From DATJOJ01 sp035507035 (GTDB lineage Bacteria > Acidobacteriota > Terriglobia > Terriglobales > Acidobacteriaceae), in NCBI GenBank assembly GCA_035507035.1, contig DATJOJ010000011.1:124001-188000 (forward strand): a DNA stretch of 64,000 bases. Direction: 5' to 3'. The translations under genes and the position numbers were made by a program. How positions within the stretch are numbered: the stretch's first letter is position 1; each line of letters starts with the position of its first letter. The notes below the pieces were generated by a model. It made no database searches and was not told the origin of the DNA. It was given only the letters and a program-made list of their open reading frames with translations. Below are positions 27,749 through 36,356 of the stretch, in pieces.

Positions 27749-28231
27749 ATGCCAAATCGCATCTTGGTTATGCTGTCCGTTTGCGCCGCCGGCTTGCTCT
27801 GTATCTCGAGTCAAACAGCATGCGCGCAAGATGTCGCGGCCCAGCCGGCGTCTTCGATCCGGCAGGAAGTGATCGATTTGCAAAAAGCCTTTAGGGACGC
27901 CGAGGAACGAGGCGATACCGAGTATGTCAAGAACGCGCTTGCTGACGATTTCACGTCGATCGAAACCAATGGCGGCAGCTCAGGAAAAAACGAATACGTG
28001 CGCGACATTCATCCACCGGAGCGACCGGGTCCATCGCCGATCTTGTACGATTTCAAGGTCATAGAACTTGACCAAGGGTGCGTGGTGGTCACGTATAACG
28101 CGGTATTTCCAGGCAGCCAACTGGAGAGATATCAGCACTTGAGCAACACCTGGGTGAAGCGGGACGGCAAGTGGAGGCTGAAGTTTCAGCAAAGCACGCT
28201 GAATCTCTGGAGCGCGCACGACTTGGATTGA
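27749..28231 (+). CDS. Secreted DUF4440 / NTF2-like protein
   Basis: 160 aa, ATG eight bases after GGGAG. Signal peptide about 1-27 (ends ACAQD). The remainder (IRQEVIDLQKAFRDAEERGDTEYVKNALADDFTSIETNGGSSGKNEYVRDI...VVTYNAVF...HLSNTWVKRDGKWRLKFQQST) has the SnoaL/DUF4440 cone-shaped fold pattern: paired helices, a 'DDF' turn, and a final 'W..RDGKWRL' beta hairpin. The ligand is unknown. It is divergent from the GH2 gene and shares its promoter region. Confidence 0.8.
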   Translation: MPNRILVMLSVCAAGLLCISSQTACAQDVAAQPASSIRQEVIDLQKAFRDAEERGDTEYVKNALADDFTSIETNGGSSGKNEYVRDIHPPERPGPSPILYDFKVIELDQGCVVVTYNAVFPGSQLERYQHLSNTWVKRDGKWRLKFQQSTLNLWSAHDLD

Positions 28232-28321
28232 ATCAGGCGACTACACACAAGGCAAACTGACGCCTCCGGCAAGATTTGCTTTCAGGAATACGTGCTTATG
28301 GGCGATCCCAAAAGAATGCCG

Positions 28322-29356
28322 TTAATCAGCAGCTGCCGCACCGGCTCCTGCCGCGAGTCGGCCGGCTACGCGGTCGATCGGGGCTGATGGTCTCTTCTTC
28401 GGACGGTTGAGCCATTCTGCAGCTCGGCGTTCCGCCTCAACAATTTGTTCCGGCGTCATGCTGCGATGCAGGTCCTTCATGACTCTCGCGATCTGTTCCC
28501 CGAGAAGGAGGTACCAGGTGTAGGCGACGACCGGATTTTTGGCGCTCACTTTTTGAGCGAGAGCCAGTTGCGCCATGGGCAAGCCTTCAGCAGCCGCTTT
28601 CTCACACTCTGCCAGGGTCGAGTTCTCCCAGGCCAGATGTCCGGAAGCCTTCAGGCCATTTCCGGGTGCGGAAGCCGAACCGTTTCCTTCACTCAATGTC
28701 ATGAAGAGAAGCTCGATACGGTTCGAGACTCCCAACTTGTCAAACACACGAAAAAGATAATTCTTGACGGTATGCTGGCTCAAACCGAGACGTTCGGCGA
28801 TCTCTTGATTGGTCAGGCCCTCGGCGAGGCTCTGGACGACTTCCTGCTCGCGCTTCGATAGCAAGGCCCTTCCGTTCGCGTTTACGGCGTGCACCGTCGG
28901 TGAAGCTGCAAGGGCCTTCAGTGCCAGGCACATCTCTTCGCTGTTCGCCCAAACTTGGCCTTGATAAACGCAGCGCACGCACTTCCTCAAGGTTTCAATC
29001 GATTCATGGCGGCGAAAGACGCCTCGCGCTCCCGAGCGGAAAGCACTGAGAATCACTTCGTCCTTGGACGAATCGAGAAGAATGACGGCGCGCAGATCGG
29101 GGCGCGAGGCGCGCAGTTCCCGTAAAACCTTCAGACCCTCGTTGGGTTCCTCCTCGAGCGTGGAACTGATCAAGAAGACGTCGACATTATGTTGTTCCGC
29201 CGCGGCTAACAACGCGTGAGAATTGGGGTCTGCACTTATTACCTCGAGCCCGGCATCGCGCTTGAGCGCGTCTGCCAGCAATTGAGTGTGAATCCGCGTA
29301 TTGTCCGCAACGAGAACACGAACCGCGTGGCCGCGCAGGGTTTGTCCGGGTTCCAT
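28322..29356 (-). CDS. NarL-type regulator with degenerate receiver and Sel1-like tail
   Basis: 344 aa, ATG after GGAGGAGCGCT. Residues 12-130 are receiver-like (VRVLVADNTRIHTQLLADAL), but the phospho-Asp position in 'VDVFLISSTL' is Ser64 and the usual catalytic Lys region reads VFRRHES. Phosphorylation as in NarL is therefore unlikely. A LuxR-type HTH follows at about 163-220 (LLSKREQEVVQSLAEGLTNQEIAERLGLSQHTVKNYLFRVFDKLGVSNRIEL). The C-terminal 100 residues contain a Sel1-like repeat (AEGLPMAQLALAQKV...PVVAYTWYLLLGEQI...AERRAAEWL). It is divergent from the exopolysaccharide operon across a palindrome-rich region and is a candidate regulator of it (inference). Confidence 0.85.
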   Translation of the reverse strand: MEPGQTLRGHAVRVLVADNTRIHTQLLADALKRDAGLEVISADPNSHALLAAAEQHNVDVFLISSTLEEEPNEGLKVLRELRASRPDLRAVILLDSSKDEVILSAFRSGARGVFRRHESIETLRKCVRCVYQGQVWANSEEMCLALKALAASPTVHAVNANGRALLSKREQEVVQSLAEGLTNQEIAERLGLSQHTVKNYLFRVFDKLGVSNRIELLFMTLSEGNGSASAPGNGLKASGHLAWENSTLAECEKAAAEGLPMAQLALAQKVSAKNPVVAYTWYLLLGEQIARVMKDLHRSMTPEQIVEAERRAAEWLNRPKKRPSAPIDRVAGRLAAGAGAAAAD

Positions 29357-29578
29357 AGCGCTCCTCCGAGCGAGACTACTTCACTTTGTCCCTGGGGTCG
29401 AAACCGAGTGACTCCAATGCGCCGGGAGCTTAAAAGGCTGCAGCTGACCAGCCTGTTGGGGGGCGAACTCGCTCACTCGGTGGGGGCCGAGAAATTCCGA
29501 CCACATTGCGCTACCGATCACTACCGACGAAGTGGCAACCGGCGCTACTCGATACTCAACGCCTTACCGCAAAACAGT

Positions 29579-29603
29579 GGGTAACATATTACCCTAGGTT
29601 ACC
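29579..29603. promoter_or_regulatory. Nested palindrome near the NarL-type regulator
   Basis: GGGTAA (29579-29584) pairs with TTACCC (29589-29594) across four bases, and GGTAAC (29580-29585) also pairs with GTTACC (29598-29603). It lies about 220 bp upstream of the NarL-type gene. The outer arms CAACCGG/CCGGTTG enclose it. Candidate dimeric-regulator site. Confidence 0.4.
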
Positions 29604-29879
29604 GGTTGCAGGTGACAAAAAACTGCAGCATGCGCATCGGCCTGCAACTGTCGAAACCGTTTGCGACTTTCTTTCGTTTAATTGCACGTCCAGTCTCGTG
29701 GCAAGGGGCAGATTCGTCAATGGCACCAAAGAGGCGGAACGTAGGTAAGAGGTGGGGGTCGCAGTCACGAACTTACGAATGAATGGGTTACAACAGTCTT
29801 GGGTTGACGTGAGCCGAACCAGCCGCCATCTCAAGTAGCGCATCGCCCGGTTGCATCTTGGAGGGTGATGTTCTCTGCT

Positions 29880-29922
29880 ACTAGAGAAATCCTTCTCTAG
29901 TTCTGTTTTCCCGTGATCACGG
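29880..29922. promoter_or_regulatory. Two adjacent palindromes upstream of the EPS operon
   Basis: A 9-bp perfect inverted repeat with a 4-base spacer (29880-29901) is followed 9 bp later by a 12-bp perfect palindrome CCGTGATCACGG (29911-29922). They lie about 320-360 bp upstream of the first EPS gene. The first could fold as a hairpin, but there is no T-run after it; tandem operators are the simpler reading. Confidence 0.45.
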
Positions 29923-30242
29923 TACGATACGCTCTAGCACTCATGAGAAATGCGTCGCAGAGTGCCTCTACCTCTTGCAGCGCTCTGCACTTCCACCTAG
30001 TCTGATTGCAATCTCAGGCAAATATTCCCCCAGTGATTTTCTCATCCCCCAATGCCCGAGGGGTCAAGGGTTCAAGCAATACCTCCGAAAAACTATGCCT
30101 TCGTTCGGGTCGATTTTGCACATGTGACTCAGAGGGCGGAGCTGTGAAGATCGCAATCCACCTCACAGCAAGAAATCTTGTAGTTCCTTTCTAGCTACCT
30201 CCAATAGAAAGTTTCACCGCTTTCAAAGGAGCCCCCAAATCC

Positions 30243-31766
30243 GTGGCTGAAAACGCAATCGAAACTATTCGTTTACTCATTGTCAGCCGAGAGCCCGGTG
30301 TTCTTCGTCCGCTGTGGTCAATCGGAGAAACGAACTCCTGGCAGCTCGAGACTGCTGGCAGCGGCTGGGAAGCCTTGGAGCGGCTGCAATCAGGTGCAGC
30401 GCCTCACGTGCTTCTGCTAGACGTACCACGCGGCGACGCGGATGCTTTGCACGTTGTCCGTTGGTTGCGCCGCTTGCGTCCGGATCTGCCGATCATTGTC
30501 CTTTCCTACCCGAACGGAGCCTCGCAAGAAAAGGAAGCAATTCGGCTTGGGGCTCAGGATTATCTGGTGCGTCCGTTCGACGAAGCCAAATTGGAAAACA
30601 CGATTCGGCGCCTCTTGGACAACTCTCACGAGGTGGAATGGGCAGAGACAAATAGCGAAGAAATCGAGCAACTCGAGGATGGGGCGTTCTTTATTGGCAT
30701 GAGTCCAGCCATGCAGAAGTTGCGGGCCCAGGCAAAATTACTGGCCGAAGCTGACGTGCCGGTGCTCATCTTCGGCGAGAGTGGAAGTGGCAAGGACACC
30801 GTCGCTCGCTTGGTCCACAAGCTTTCCGTTCGCTCCGGATGCAAATTTCTTCGAGTGAACTGCGCTGCGCTTCCTGGGGAACTGCTCGAGGTCGAGCTCT
30901 TCGGCAGCGAAGGCAAATCTTCTCCGGGAACGCCGACGCGCCCGAGATTGGGCAAGTTCGATGTGTGTGGTAAAGGAACGATCCTGCTCGAGGACGTTGC
31001 GGCGATGCCCGACAACTTGCAGGCAAAGCTGCTTCAACTGTTGCAGGAAAAAACCTTCATAAGGCCCGGTGGAAAGCATAGCGTCGCGGTTGACGTGCGA
31101 GTTTTGGCGACTTGCGGGAATCAGCTGGAGCGTGCGCTAGCGGAAAGGAAGCTTCGTGAAGACTTGTATTATCGCCTGAGCACATTCACACTTTCTGTGC
31201 CGCCTTTGCGGCAACGCAAAGAAGAAATTGCAGTTTTGGTGCAACATTTCATGCATCGTCTGGCTAAGCAGTATGGAATTACCTCGCGCACGTTTTCGCC
31301 GGCAGTGATCGACGCCTGCCGCGACTATACTTGGCCGGGGAATATGAAAGAGCTCGAAGAGTTTGTGAAGCGCTATCTGCTCATGGGAGACCCCGAGCTT
31401 TCTTTTAGGAACGACAGCGAATTAGAAGAGGAAGCCGAGGAGCCAGCCCTCACGATTACCAAGATCAACGGATCAGCATCTGCATCAGCCGTAAGCGGTC
31501 TTAACGGATCCGGACCGAGTTCGCTAAAATCGTTGGTTCAGAACGTGAAACTAGAGGCCGAACGGAATGCGATCTCCGCTGCGCTCGAGAAAACCGGCTG
31601 GAACCGCAAAGCCGCGGCCCGACTATTGAAAGTAAGTTATCGGACTATCTTGTATAAAATCGAGCAATATCGCATGAAATCTCCAGAAGCGTACTCTACT
31701 CCGCTCGCGGGGAATGGCTTCAACGGCAACGGGGGCACGTTGAAGCATAACGAGAAGCATCGCTAA
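30243..31766 (+). CDS. NtrC/PrsR-like regulator without the sigma54-contact loop
   Basis: 507 aa, GTG start with AGGAG 11 bases upstream. Receiver domain about 8-125 with Asp60 in LLLDVP and a C-terminal LVRPFD. AAA+ domain about 148-385: Walker A GESGSGKD (178-185), arginine finger region EDLYYRLSTFTLSVPPLRQR. The ELFG segment (218-221) should be followed by GAFTGA, but reads KSSPGT (225-230). Walker B reads ILLED instead of the usual LFLDE, so the acidic pair is swapped. A Fis-type HTH closes the protein (about 437-478, RNAISAALEKTGWNRKAAARLLKVSYRTILYKIEQY). It heads the exopolysaccharide operon like PrsR in exosortase loci. Without GAFTGA it probably acts as a DNA-binding regulator that does not remodel sigma54 polymerase. 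Confidence 0.85.
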   Translation: MAENAIETIRLLIVSREPGVLRPLWSIGETNSWQLETAGSGWEALERLQSGAAPHVLLLDVPRGDADALHVVRWLRRLRPDLPIIVLSYPNGASQEKEAIRLGAQDYLVRPFDEAKLENTIRRLLDNSHEVEWAETNSEEIEQLEDGAFFIGMSPAMQKLRAQAKLLAEADVPVLIFGESGSGKDTVARLVHKLSVRSGCKFLRVNCAALPGELLEVELFGSEGKSSPGTPTRPRLGKFDVCGKGTILLEDVAAMPDNLQAKLLQLLQEKTFIRPGGKHSVAVDVRVLATCGNQLERALAERKLREDLYYRLSTFTLSVPPLRQRKEEIAVLVQHFMHRLAKQYGITSRTFSPAVIDACRDYTWPGNMKELEEFVKRYLLMGDPELSFRNDSELEEEAEEPALTITKINGSASASAVSGLNGSGPSSLKSLVQNVKLEAERNAISAALEKTGWNRKAAARLLKVSYRTILYKIEQYRMKSPEAYSTPLAGNGFNGNGGTLKHNEKHR

Positions 31767-31808
31767 GTCTAGTTCGCGAAGATCAAAGCTGAAGTGTACG
31801 GAGCCCAA

Positions 31809-32432
31809 ATGAGAATGAGGATAACCAAGATCGGTTTTGGCCGGTTGATTTTGATTCTGGTTTTCGTTCTCACAGCGACATGCGCGTTGGCGCAAACGGA
31901 GAGTGTTCCCGGATCACCAGTTGCGCCGGGCGGAAAAGCTCACGACAACTCTTACGTTATTGGTGTCGACGATGTGCTGGCCATCAGCGTGTGGAAAGAA
32001 CCGGAAGTTTCGAAAACTGTTCCGGTCCGCTCCGACGGCAAAATCTCGTTGCCCTTGGCAGGTGAAGTTCAGGCGAGTGGGCAAACACCTGTGCAACTCG
32101 AGCAGCAACTTACGGCCAAGTTGAAAAGCTACATCTCGGAGCCGGAAGTCACGGTGATCGTTGAGAAGATCAACAGCGAGAAGTTCAACATCCTCGGCAT
32201 GGTCGCTAAGCCGGGTTCCTTTCCGCTGACAAGCGCTTCGACAATACTGGATGCCATCGCGCTCTCTGGGGGCTTTCGTGACTTCGCGAAACAGAAATCA
32301 ATCTACGTGCTGCGGAAGAATCCGGACGGAACTGAGTCGCGACTGCCCTTCAACTACAAGAAGGTCATTAAGGGCAAGAATATGACGCAGAATATCAAGC
32401 TGCAATCGGGCGATACCATCGTCGTCCCGTAA
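31809..32432 (+). CDS. Wza-like polysaccharide export lipoprotein-family protein
   Basis: About 207 aa from the ATG five bases after GGAG. Hydrophobic N-terminus about 8-28 ending in ALAQ; I saw no lipobox Cys at the cleavage point. Poly_export domain about 45-120 (YVIGVDDVLAISVWKEPEVSKTVPVRSDGKISLPLAGEVQASGQTPVQLEQQL), then one SLBB-like domain (FNILGMVAKPGSFPLTSASTILDAIALSGGF). It is shorter than E. coli Wza, like the export protein of exosortase-type EPS loci. It would form the outer-membrane/periplasmic exit channel with the barrel protein encoded five bases downstream. Confidence 0.9.
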   Translation: MRMRITKIGFGRLILILVFVLTATCALAQTESVPGSPVAPGGKAHDNSYVIGVDDVLAISVWKEPEVSKTVPVRSDGKISLPLAGEVQASGQTPVQLEQQLTAKLKSYISEPEVTVIVEKINSEKFNILGMVAKPGSFPLTSASTILDAIALSGGFRDFAKQKSIYVLRKNPDGTESRLPFNYKKVIKGKNMTQNIKLQSGDTIVVP

Positions 32433-32437
32433 CTTCC

Positions 32438-33760
32438 ATGCTCAAGTTAGCCGTCTTATTAGTCATGGTTTCTTTCGCCACGATTCCACTTTGGTCGCAG
32501 GATAACGAAACCGGCGCCGGTACGAATGCCGGTAATGACCTGCAAATGGCTACTCCGCCGCCGGTTAGCGGCGAATCCTATCCGAGCACCTATGCCGGAG
32601 CCGAGCGTTCCAACTACTTGCGTGCCGGCTTATCTTTCAATACGCAGTACACCGACAACCTCCTGGGCGGCACCAACCACGTGAGTGATATCAGCTACAA
32701 CATCTGGCCGAGTATCAGCCTCGACAAGCGAACCGGCCGGATGCAACTCGTGTTTACTTACAGCCCCGGTTTCACCGTTTATCAGAAAACCGGTTCGCTC
32801 GACCAAGCCAATCAAAATCTCGGAATCAACTTCCAATATCGCTTGAGTCCTCACGTGACGCTCAGCTTGCGGGACAGCCTGGTCAAAACCTCAAACGTTT
32901 TCAATCAGCCAAATCCGCTTGAGGCGAATCCTGTCCCTGGCTCAGCTCAAGCCCCGACGGTAGCAGTTGTGGCTCCTACGGCCGATCAGTTGAACAACAA
33001 CGGTGGGGCGACTCTCAGCTATCAGTTGAGCCCTAGCAGCATGGTTGGTGTCGGCGGTACATTTTCTAACCTGCACTACATCAACCCAGTTCCGGGACTT
33101 TTCGATTCGAACTCATTCGGAGGATCGGCCTTCTACAATCATCGCCTGTCGAGAAAACAGTACGTTGGCGCGAATTATCAATACCAGACCTATCGTGGCT
33201 ATCAGGCGACAGGGCAATACAATACCCAGACACATACGATCTACTTGTTCTATACCGTATATCTCAAGCCATCGCTCACAATATCAGTCTCCGGCGGCCC
33301 GCAATATGCCGAGATTCCGCAGCCTCCCTTGCCGAGCTTGCATAGCTGGAATCCTGCGGGGAGCGCAAGCATTGGATGGCATGCCCGCCACACAAATATC
33401 GCCGGCAGCTACTCGCGCATTGTCTCGGGTGGTGGTGGATTAATTGGCGCTTTCCACTCGACCTCGGCAAACGCTTCCGTAAGTCAGCAGTTAGCACCGA
33501 GATGGAGCGCCGGAGCGACGGCGTCGTACTCGATTTACAAGGACATAACCCCATTCTCCTTTTTGACCACTCCCGGCGGGCATACTCTGTCGGGGAGTGC
33601 AACGCTGCAACACAGTTTCAATACGCATTTCAACGCTTCAGTGGGATATACCCGCTTACATCAGAGTTATGGCAGTATTCCGTTGATCAGCAATGCCCCC
33701 GATACAAACAACGAGTGGATCTCCCTCTCGTATCAGGTCACAAGAGCGCTGGGAAGATAA
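32438..33760 (+). CDS. Outer-membrane beta-barrel protein of the EPS export machinery
   Basis: 440 aa with a signal peptide (about 1-21, ends LWSQD). The sequence is a succession of amphipathic beta strands with aromatic ends (RAGLSFNTQYTDNLLGG, RMQLVFTYSPGFTVYQ, NLGINFQYRLSPHVTLSLRDSL, KQYVGANYQYQTYRGY, TIYLFYTVYLKPSLTISVSGGPQYA) and ends EWISLSYQVTRALGR. This is the architecture of the outer-membrane barrel that accompanies Wza-like and Wzz-like genes in exosortase-type EPS loci. Five bases separate it from the export gene and two from the next gene. The exact pore role is inferred. Confidence 0.8.
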   Translation: MLKLAVLLVMVSFATIPLWSQDNETGAGTNAGNDLQMATPPPVSGESYPSTYAGAERSNYLRAGLSFNTQYTDNLLGGTNHVSDISYNIWPSISLDKRTGRMQLVFTYSPGFTVYQKTGSLDQANQNLGINFQYRLSPHVTLSLRDSLVKTSNVFNQPNPLEANPVPGSAQAPTVAVVAPTADQLNNNGGATLSYQLSPSSMVGVGGTFSNLHYINPVPGLFDSNSFGGSAFYNHRLSRKQYVGANYQYQTYRGYQATGQYNTQTHTIYLFYTVYLKPSLTISVSGGPQYAEIPQPPLPSLHSWNPAGSASIGWHARHTNIAGSYSRIVSGGGGLIGAFHSTSANASVSQQLAPRWSAGATASYSIYKDITPFSFLTTPGGHTLSGSATLQHSFNTHFNASVGYTRLHQSYGSIPLISNAPDTNNEWISLSYQVTRALGR

Positions 33761-33762
33761 TC

Positions 33763-35379
33763 ATGGCTGAAGATTTCCAAGAGCAGGGTGCAGGCGAGTT
33801 TAATCTGCAACATTGGTTGGGAGTGGCTCGCCGCCGTCATCTGCAATTTCTGGTTCCTTTTTTCATTGGATGGCTGGCGGTCTGGACGGCAAGCTGGATC
33901 CTGCCGCCACGTTATAAATCGAGCACGTTAATTCTGGTGGAACAGCCCACCATGCCGAAAGACTACGTCACGCCCAACGTCAACGACGACCTGCAAGAAC
34001 GCGTGCAGAGCATTACCCAGCAGATTCTGAGCCGTACTCGTCTATTGCACATTATCGAACAACTGAATCTCTATCCCGCGACTCCGGGAACCAACGTCGA
34101 TGGAAGAATTGAGGAGATGCGCAAAGATATCGAGATCGAGTTGGTTCGCGATGCCAGTCAGCAACGGGTCACCGCATTTAATATTCATTACTCCTCCCGT
34201 GATCCCAATATTGCCCAGCAGGTCACAAGCGAGCTGACGAATCTGTTTATCAGCGAAAATAACGAGGTGCGGCAGCAACAGTCGGAAGGCACGACCAAGT
34301 TTCTCGAAGACCAGGTCGAAACCGCCCGCAAGAGCCTGTCCGAGCAAGAGGAAAAAATTCGAGAGTATAAAGGGCAACACGTGGGCGAGTTGCCTACGCA
34401 GTTGGGCAGCAACCTGCAGATTCTGAGTGGGCTGCAGTCGCAGTTGCAAGCAGAAAACGACGCCCTCAATACCGCCAAACAGCAACACGTTTATCTTCAG
34501 ACCCTACTCAGTCAGTACAGAACCATGGAGGTTTCGACCACCACTAAAGGATCTGACTCTGCACCATTGGGTCTTCCAGCTATTGATCAAGAGCTCGACA
34601 AATTGAGGAACCAACTAGCGGATCTCAGCTCCCGCTACACTGACCAGCACCCTGACGTGCGCAAATTGAAAGACCAGATCGCCAAGACAGAAAAGATGAG
34701 AGCCCAGCTGATGGCCGATCTGAAAGCCAAGGCCGAAGCCAATGCTCAATCCGATGACACTTCGGCGGTGACTCGAAATGGCGTTGATAATGCACAATCC
34801 GCACCCATGGCGCAGTTACAAGGCCAGTTGAGGTCGAACGAGATCGAGATTCAGAATCGCGAACGTTCGATTGAGTCCCTTCAAGCGAAGATTGGTGAAT
34901 ATCAGGCCCGCTTGAATGACGAACCGGTTCGGGAGCAACAACTCGCAGACTTGACTCGCGGCTATGATCAGTCGAAGGCAAACTATGATGATCTGCTGAA
35001 GAAAAAGAACGAATCGGCCATGGCCACCAGCATGGAACTGCTGCAGCAGGGTGAACACTTCCGCATGATTGATCCGCCGAGCCTCCCGCTCAAGCCCGAT
35101 TTTCCAAACCGGCTGAAATTCTGCGGCATCGGTTTGGGAGTGGGGCTTGCGTTAGGCGTTGTGGTCGCCGGTGCTTTTGAAATGATGGACCATCGTCTGT
35201 TCGACGAAAAGCAAATCGCAAGTCTGTTACCGGTTGCAGTACTCGCGGAGATTCCCGATGTGATCAGCTCACAGGATGAGCAGCGGCAACGTAAGCACTT
35301 GTGGCTCACTTGGGCTGCGACCGGCGCAGTCTGCGTAGTAATTCTTGCAGGTTCGGCAATCAGCTACCTGCGCGGCTGA
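33763..35379 (+). CDS. Wzz/GumC-like chain-length determinant
   Basis: About 538 aa starting at the ATG two bases after the previous stop; the frame is open further upstream, but that part overlaps the barrel gene. First transmembrane helix about 30-50 (LVPFFIGWLAVWTASWILPP), then the Wzz domain (YKSSTLILVEQPTMPKDYV). Long periplasmic coiled coil about 170-430 with many Gln/Glu/Lys heptads, then the PxxP-type segment before a helix (about 445-470, RLKFCGIGLGVGLALGVVVAGAF). A further hydrophobic C-terminal helix is near 510-535. It lacks the cytoplasmic kinase domain of Wzc, which is a separate gene two positions downstream. Controls polymer length and bridges to the outer membrane (family knowledge). 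Confidence 0.9.
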   Translation: MAEDFQEQGAGEFNLQHWLGVARRRHLQFLVPFFIGWLAVWTASWILPPRYKSSTLILVEQPTMPKDYVTPNVNDDLQERVQSITQQILSRTRLLHIIEQLNLYPATPGTNVDGRIEEMRKDIEIELVRDASQQRVTAFNIHYSSRDPNIAQQVTSELTNLFISENNEVRQQQSEGTTKFLEDQVETARKSLSEQEEKIREYKGQHVGELPTQLGSNLQILSGLQSQLQAENDALNTAKQQHVYLQTLLSQYRTMEVSTTTKGSDSAPLGLPAIDQELDKLRNQLADLSSRYTDQHPDVRKLKDQIAKTEKMRAQLMADLKAKAEANAQSDDTSAVTRNGVDNAQSAPMAQLQGQLRSNEIEIQNRERSIESLQAKIGEYQARLNDEPVREQQLADLTRGYDQSKANYDDLLKKKNESAMATSMELLQQGEHFRMIDPPSLPLKPDFPNRLKFCGIGLGVGLALGVVVAGAFEMMDHRLFDEKQIASLLPVAVLAEIPDVISSQDEQRQRKHLWLTWAATGAVCVVILAGSAISYLRG

Positions 35380-35384
35380 CCAAA

Positions 35385-36356
35385 ATGTATAAAGCTTTTT
35401 ACAACCTGAAACGAAATCCATTCGAGATCACGCCCGATCCCGCGTTTCTCTTTCCAACCAAGAAACACAACGAGGCGCTGGCCTCGCTTTACTATGGCGT
35501 GCGCCGGCATAAGGGATTTGTGGTTCTGACCGGCGAAGTCGGAACAGGGAAGACCTTACTGCTGCGTTGTTTACTGCAGCTTCTCAAGCGAAGCAACGAC
35601 GTCAGTTACGCCTATGTTTTTAACGGTCGGCTGACGCCAGTCGAATTTTTGCAATACGTCGCGGGCGACTTCGGGCTGCAGAGCGCGGGCAAGAACAAAG
35701 CCGACCTTTTGTTGGAGCTTGCGGGCTACGTGATCGGGCGCAGCCAAAAGAAGTTAACGACTGTTTTGGTCGTCGATGAAGCCCATCATCTTTCGGCCGA
35801 CATTCTTGAGGAGATCCGGCTGTTAACCAATCTTGAGACGGCCCAAGAAAAACTGCTGCAGATTTTGTTGGTCGGACAGCCAGAACTAGACGACAAGTTA
35901 GACTCAGTCGAGTTGCGGCAACTGAAACAGAGAATTGCGTTTCGGGCTCAGCTCGCACCGCTCGATTTGCACGAAACTCAGGGATACATCGAGCGGCGGT
36001 TGCAGCTTGCTGGAGCCGACTCCCATGTTTCCGCCATCTTTCCGCCGCAAACCGTTGCGGCTGTGCACCATCACACCGGGGGAATCCCGAGGCTGATCAA
36101 CACCGTCTGCGAGAACGCTTTGATCGGGGCTTATGCCAAGCAATCCCGCGTCGTGACCGCAGACATTATCGAGGACATCGCGCGAGACTTCCGGCTTGGC
36201 GTGGTGCAAAAATCCTTTAGCACGCCTTCCTCGCTACTTGAAGAGACAGACGCTCAGAGGGCAGCCAAAACATTGCTAGACCTGTACGCGTATCTGCAAA
36301 AATCCTCCGACCGTGGGAACGTGCTTCCAATACCCATTACCGGGCGCAAACAATGA
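35385..36356 (+). CDS. ExeA/GspA-like AAA ATPase of EPS/exosortase loci
   Basis: About 323 aa starting MYKAFYNLKRNPFEITPDPAFLF, the signature N-terminus of the XrtA/PEP-CTERM-associated ATPase family. Walker A GEVGTGKT (50-57), Walker B VLVVDEAHHL (about 127-136), sensor region LLQILLVGQPEL, and a C-terminal lid with 'HHHTGGIPRLINTVCENALI'. Unlike ExeA it has no transmembrane helix or peptidoglycan-binding domain. It overlaps the tyrosine kinase gene by 4 bp (ATGA), so translation is coupled. Its job in EPS export is unproven even in studied species. Confidence 0.88.
   Translation: MYKAFYNLKRNPFEITPDPAFLFPTKKHNEALASLYYGVRRHKGFVVLTGEVGTGKTLLLRCLLQLLKRSNDVSYAYVFNGRLTPVEFLQYVAGDFGLQSAGKNKADLLLELAGYVIGRSQKKLTTVLVVDEAHHLSADILEEIRLLTNLETAQEKLLQILLVGQPELDDKLDSVELRQLKQRIAFRAQLAPLDLHETQGYIERRLQLAGADSHVSAIFPPQTVAAVHHHTGGIPRLINTVCENALIGAYAKQSRVVTADIIEDIARDFRLGVVQKSFSTPSSLLEETDAQRAAKTLLDLYAYLQKSSDRGNVLPIPITGRKQ

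Larger units (their letters stand above)
29357..30242. other. 886-bp palindrome-rich regulatory region before the EPS operon
   Basis: No convincing coding gene or known RNA is seen. Notable elements: GGGTAA-CATA-TTACCC (29579-29594), overlapped by GGTAAC/GTTACC (29580-29585 and 29598-29603) and flanked by CAACCGG (29536-29542) and CCGGTTG (29602-29608). Next come ACTAGAGAA-ATCC-TTCTCTAGT (29880-29901, perfect 9-bp arms) and the perfect 12-bp palindrome CCGTGATCACGG (29911-29922). CTTTCTA/TAGAAAG (30187-30193 and 30205-30211) lies just before the first gene. It separates divergent genes, so both promoters and operators are expected here. A long 5' leader or an unrecognised small RNA is possible. 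Confidence 0.6.

Noticed and set aside
29721..29735. TGGCAC with GC ten bases after GG, like a sigma54 -24/-12 promoter
   Set aside because: The -12 part reads AGGC rather than TTGC, and it is about 500 bp from the first EPS gene; judged a chance match.
29506..30194. Short open frames of 60-85 codons between the NarL-type regulator and the EPS operon
   Set aside because: No ribosome sites, no family pattern and odd composition; the region reads as regulatory.
33376..33762. Longer N-terminus for the chain-length determinant
   Set aside because: Overlaps the outer-membrane barrel gene almost completely; the ATG at 33763 directly follows its stop and starts the recognisable protein.
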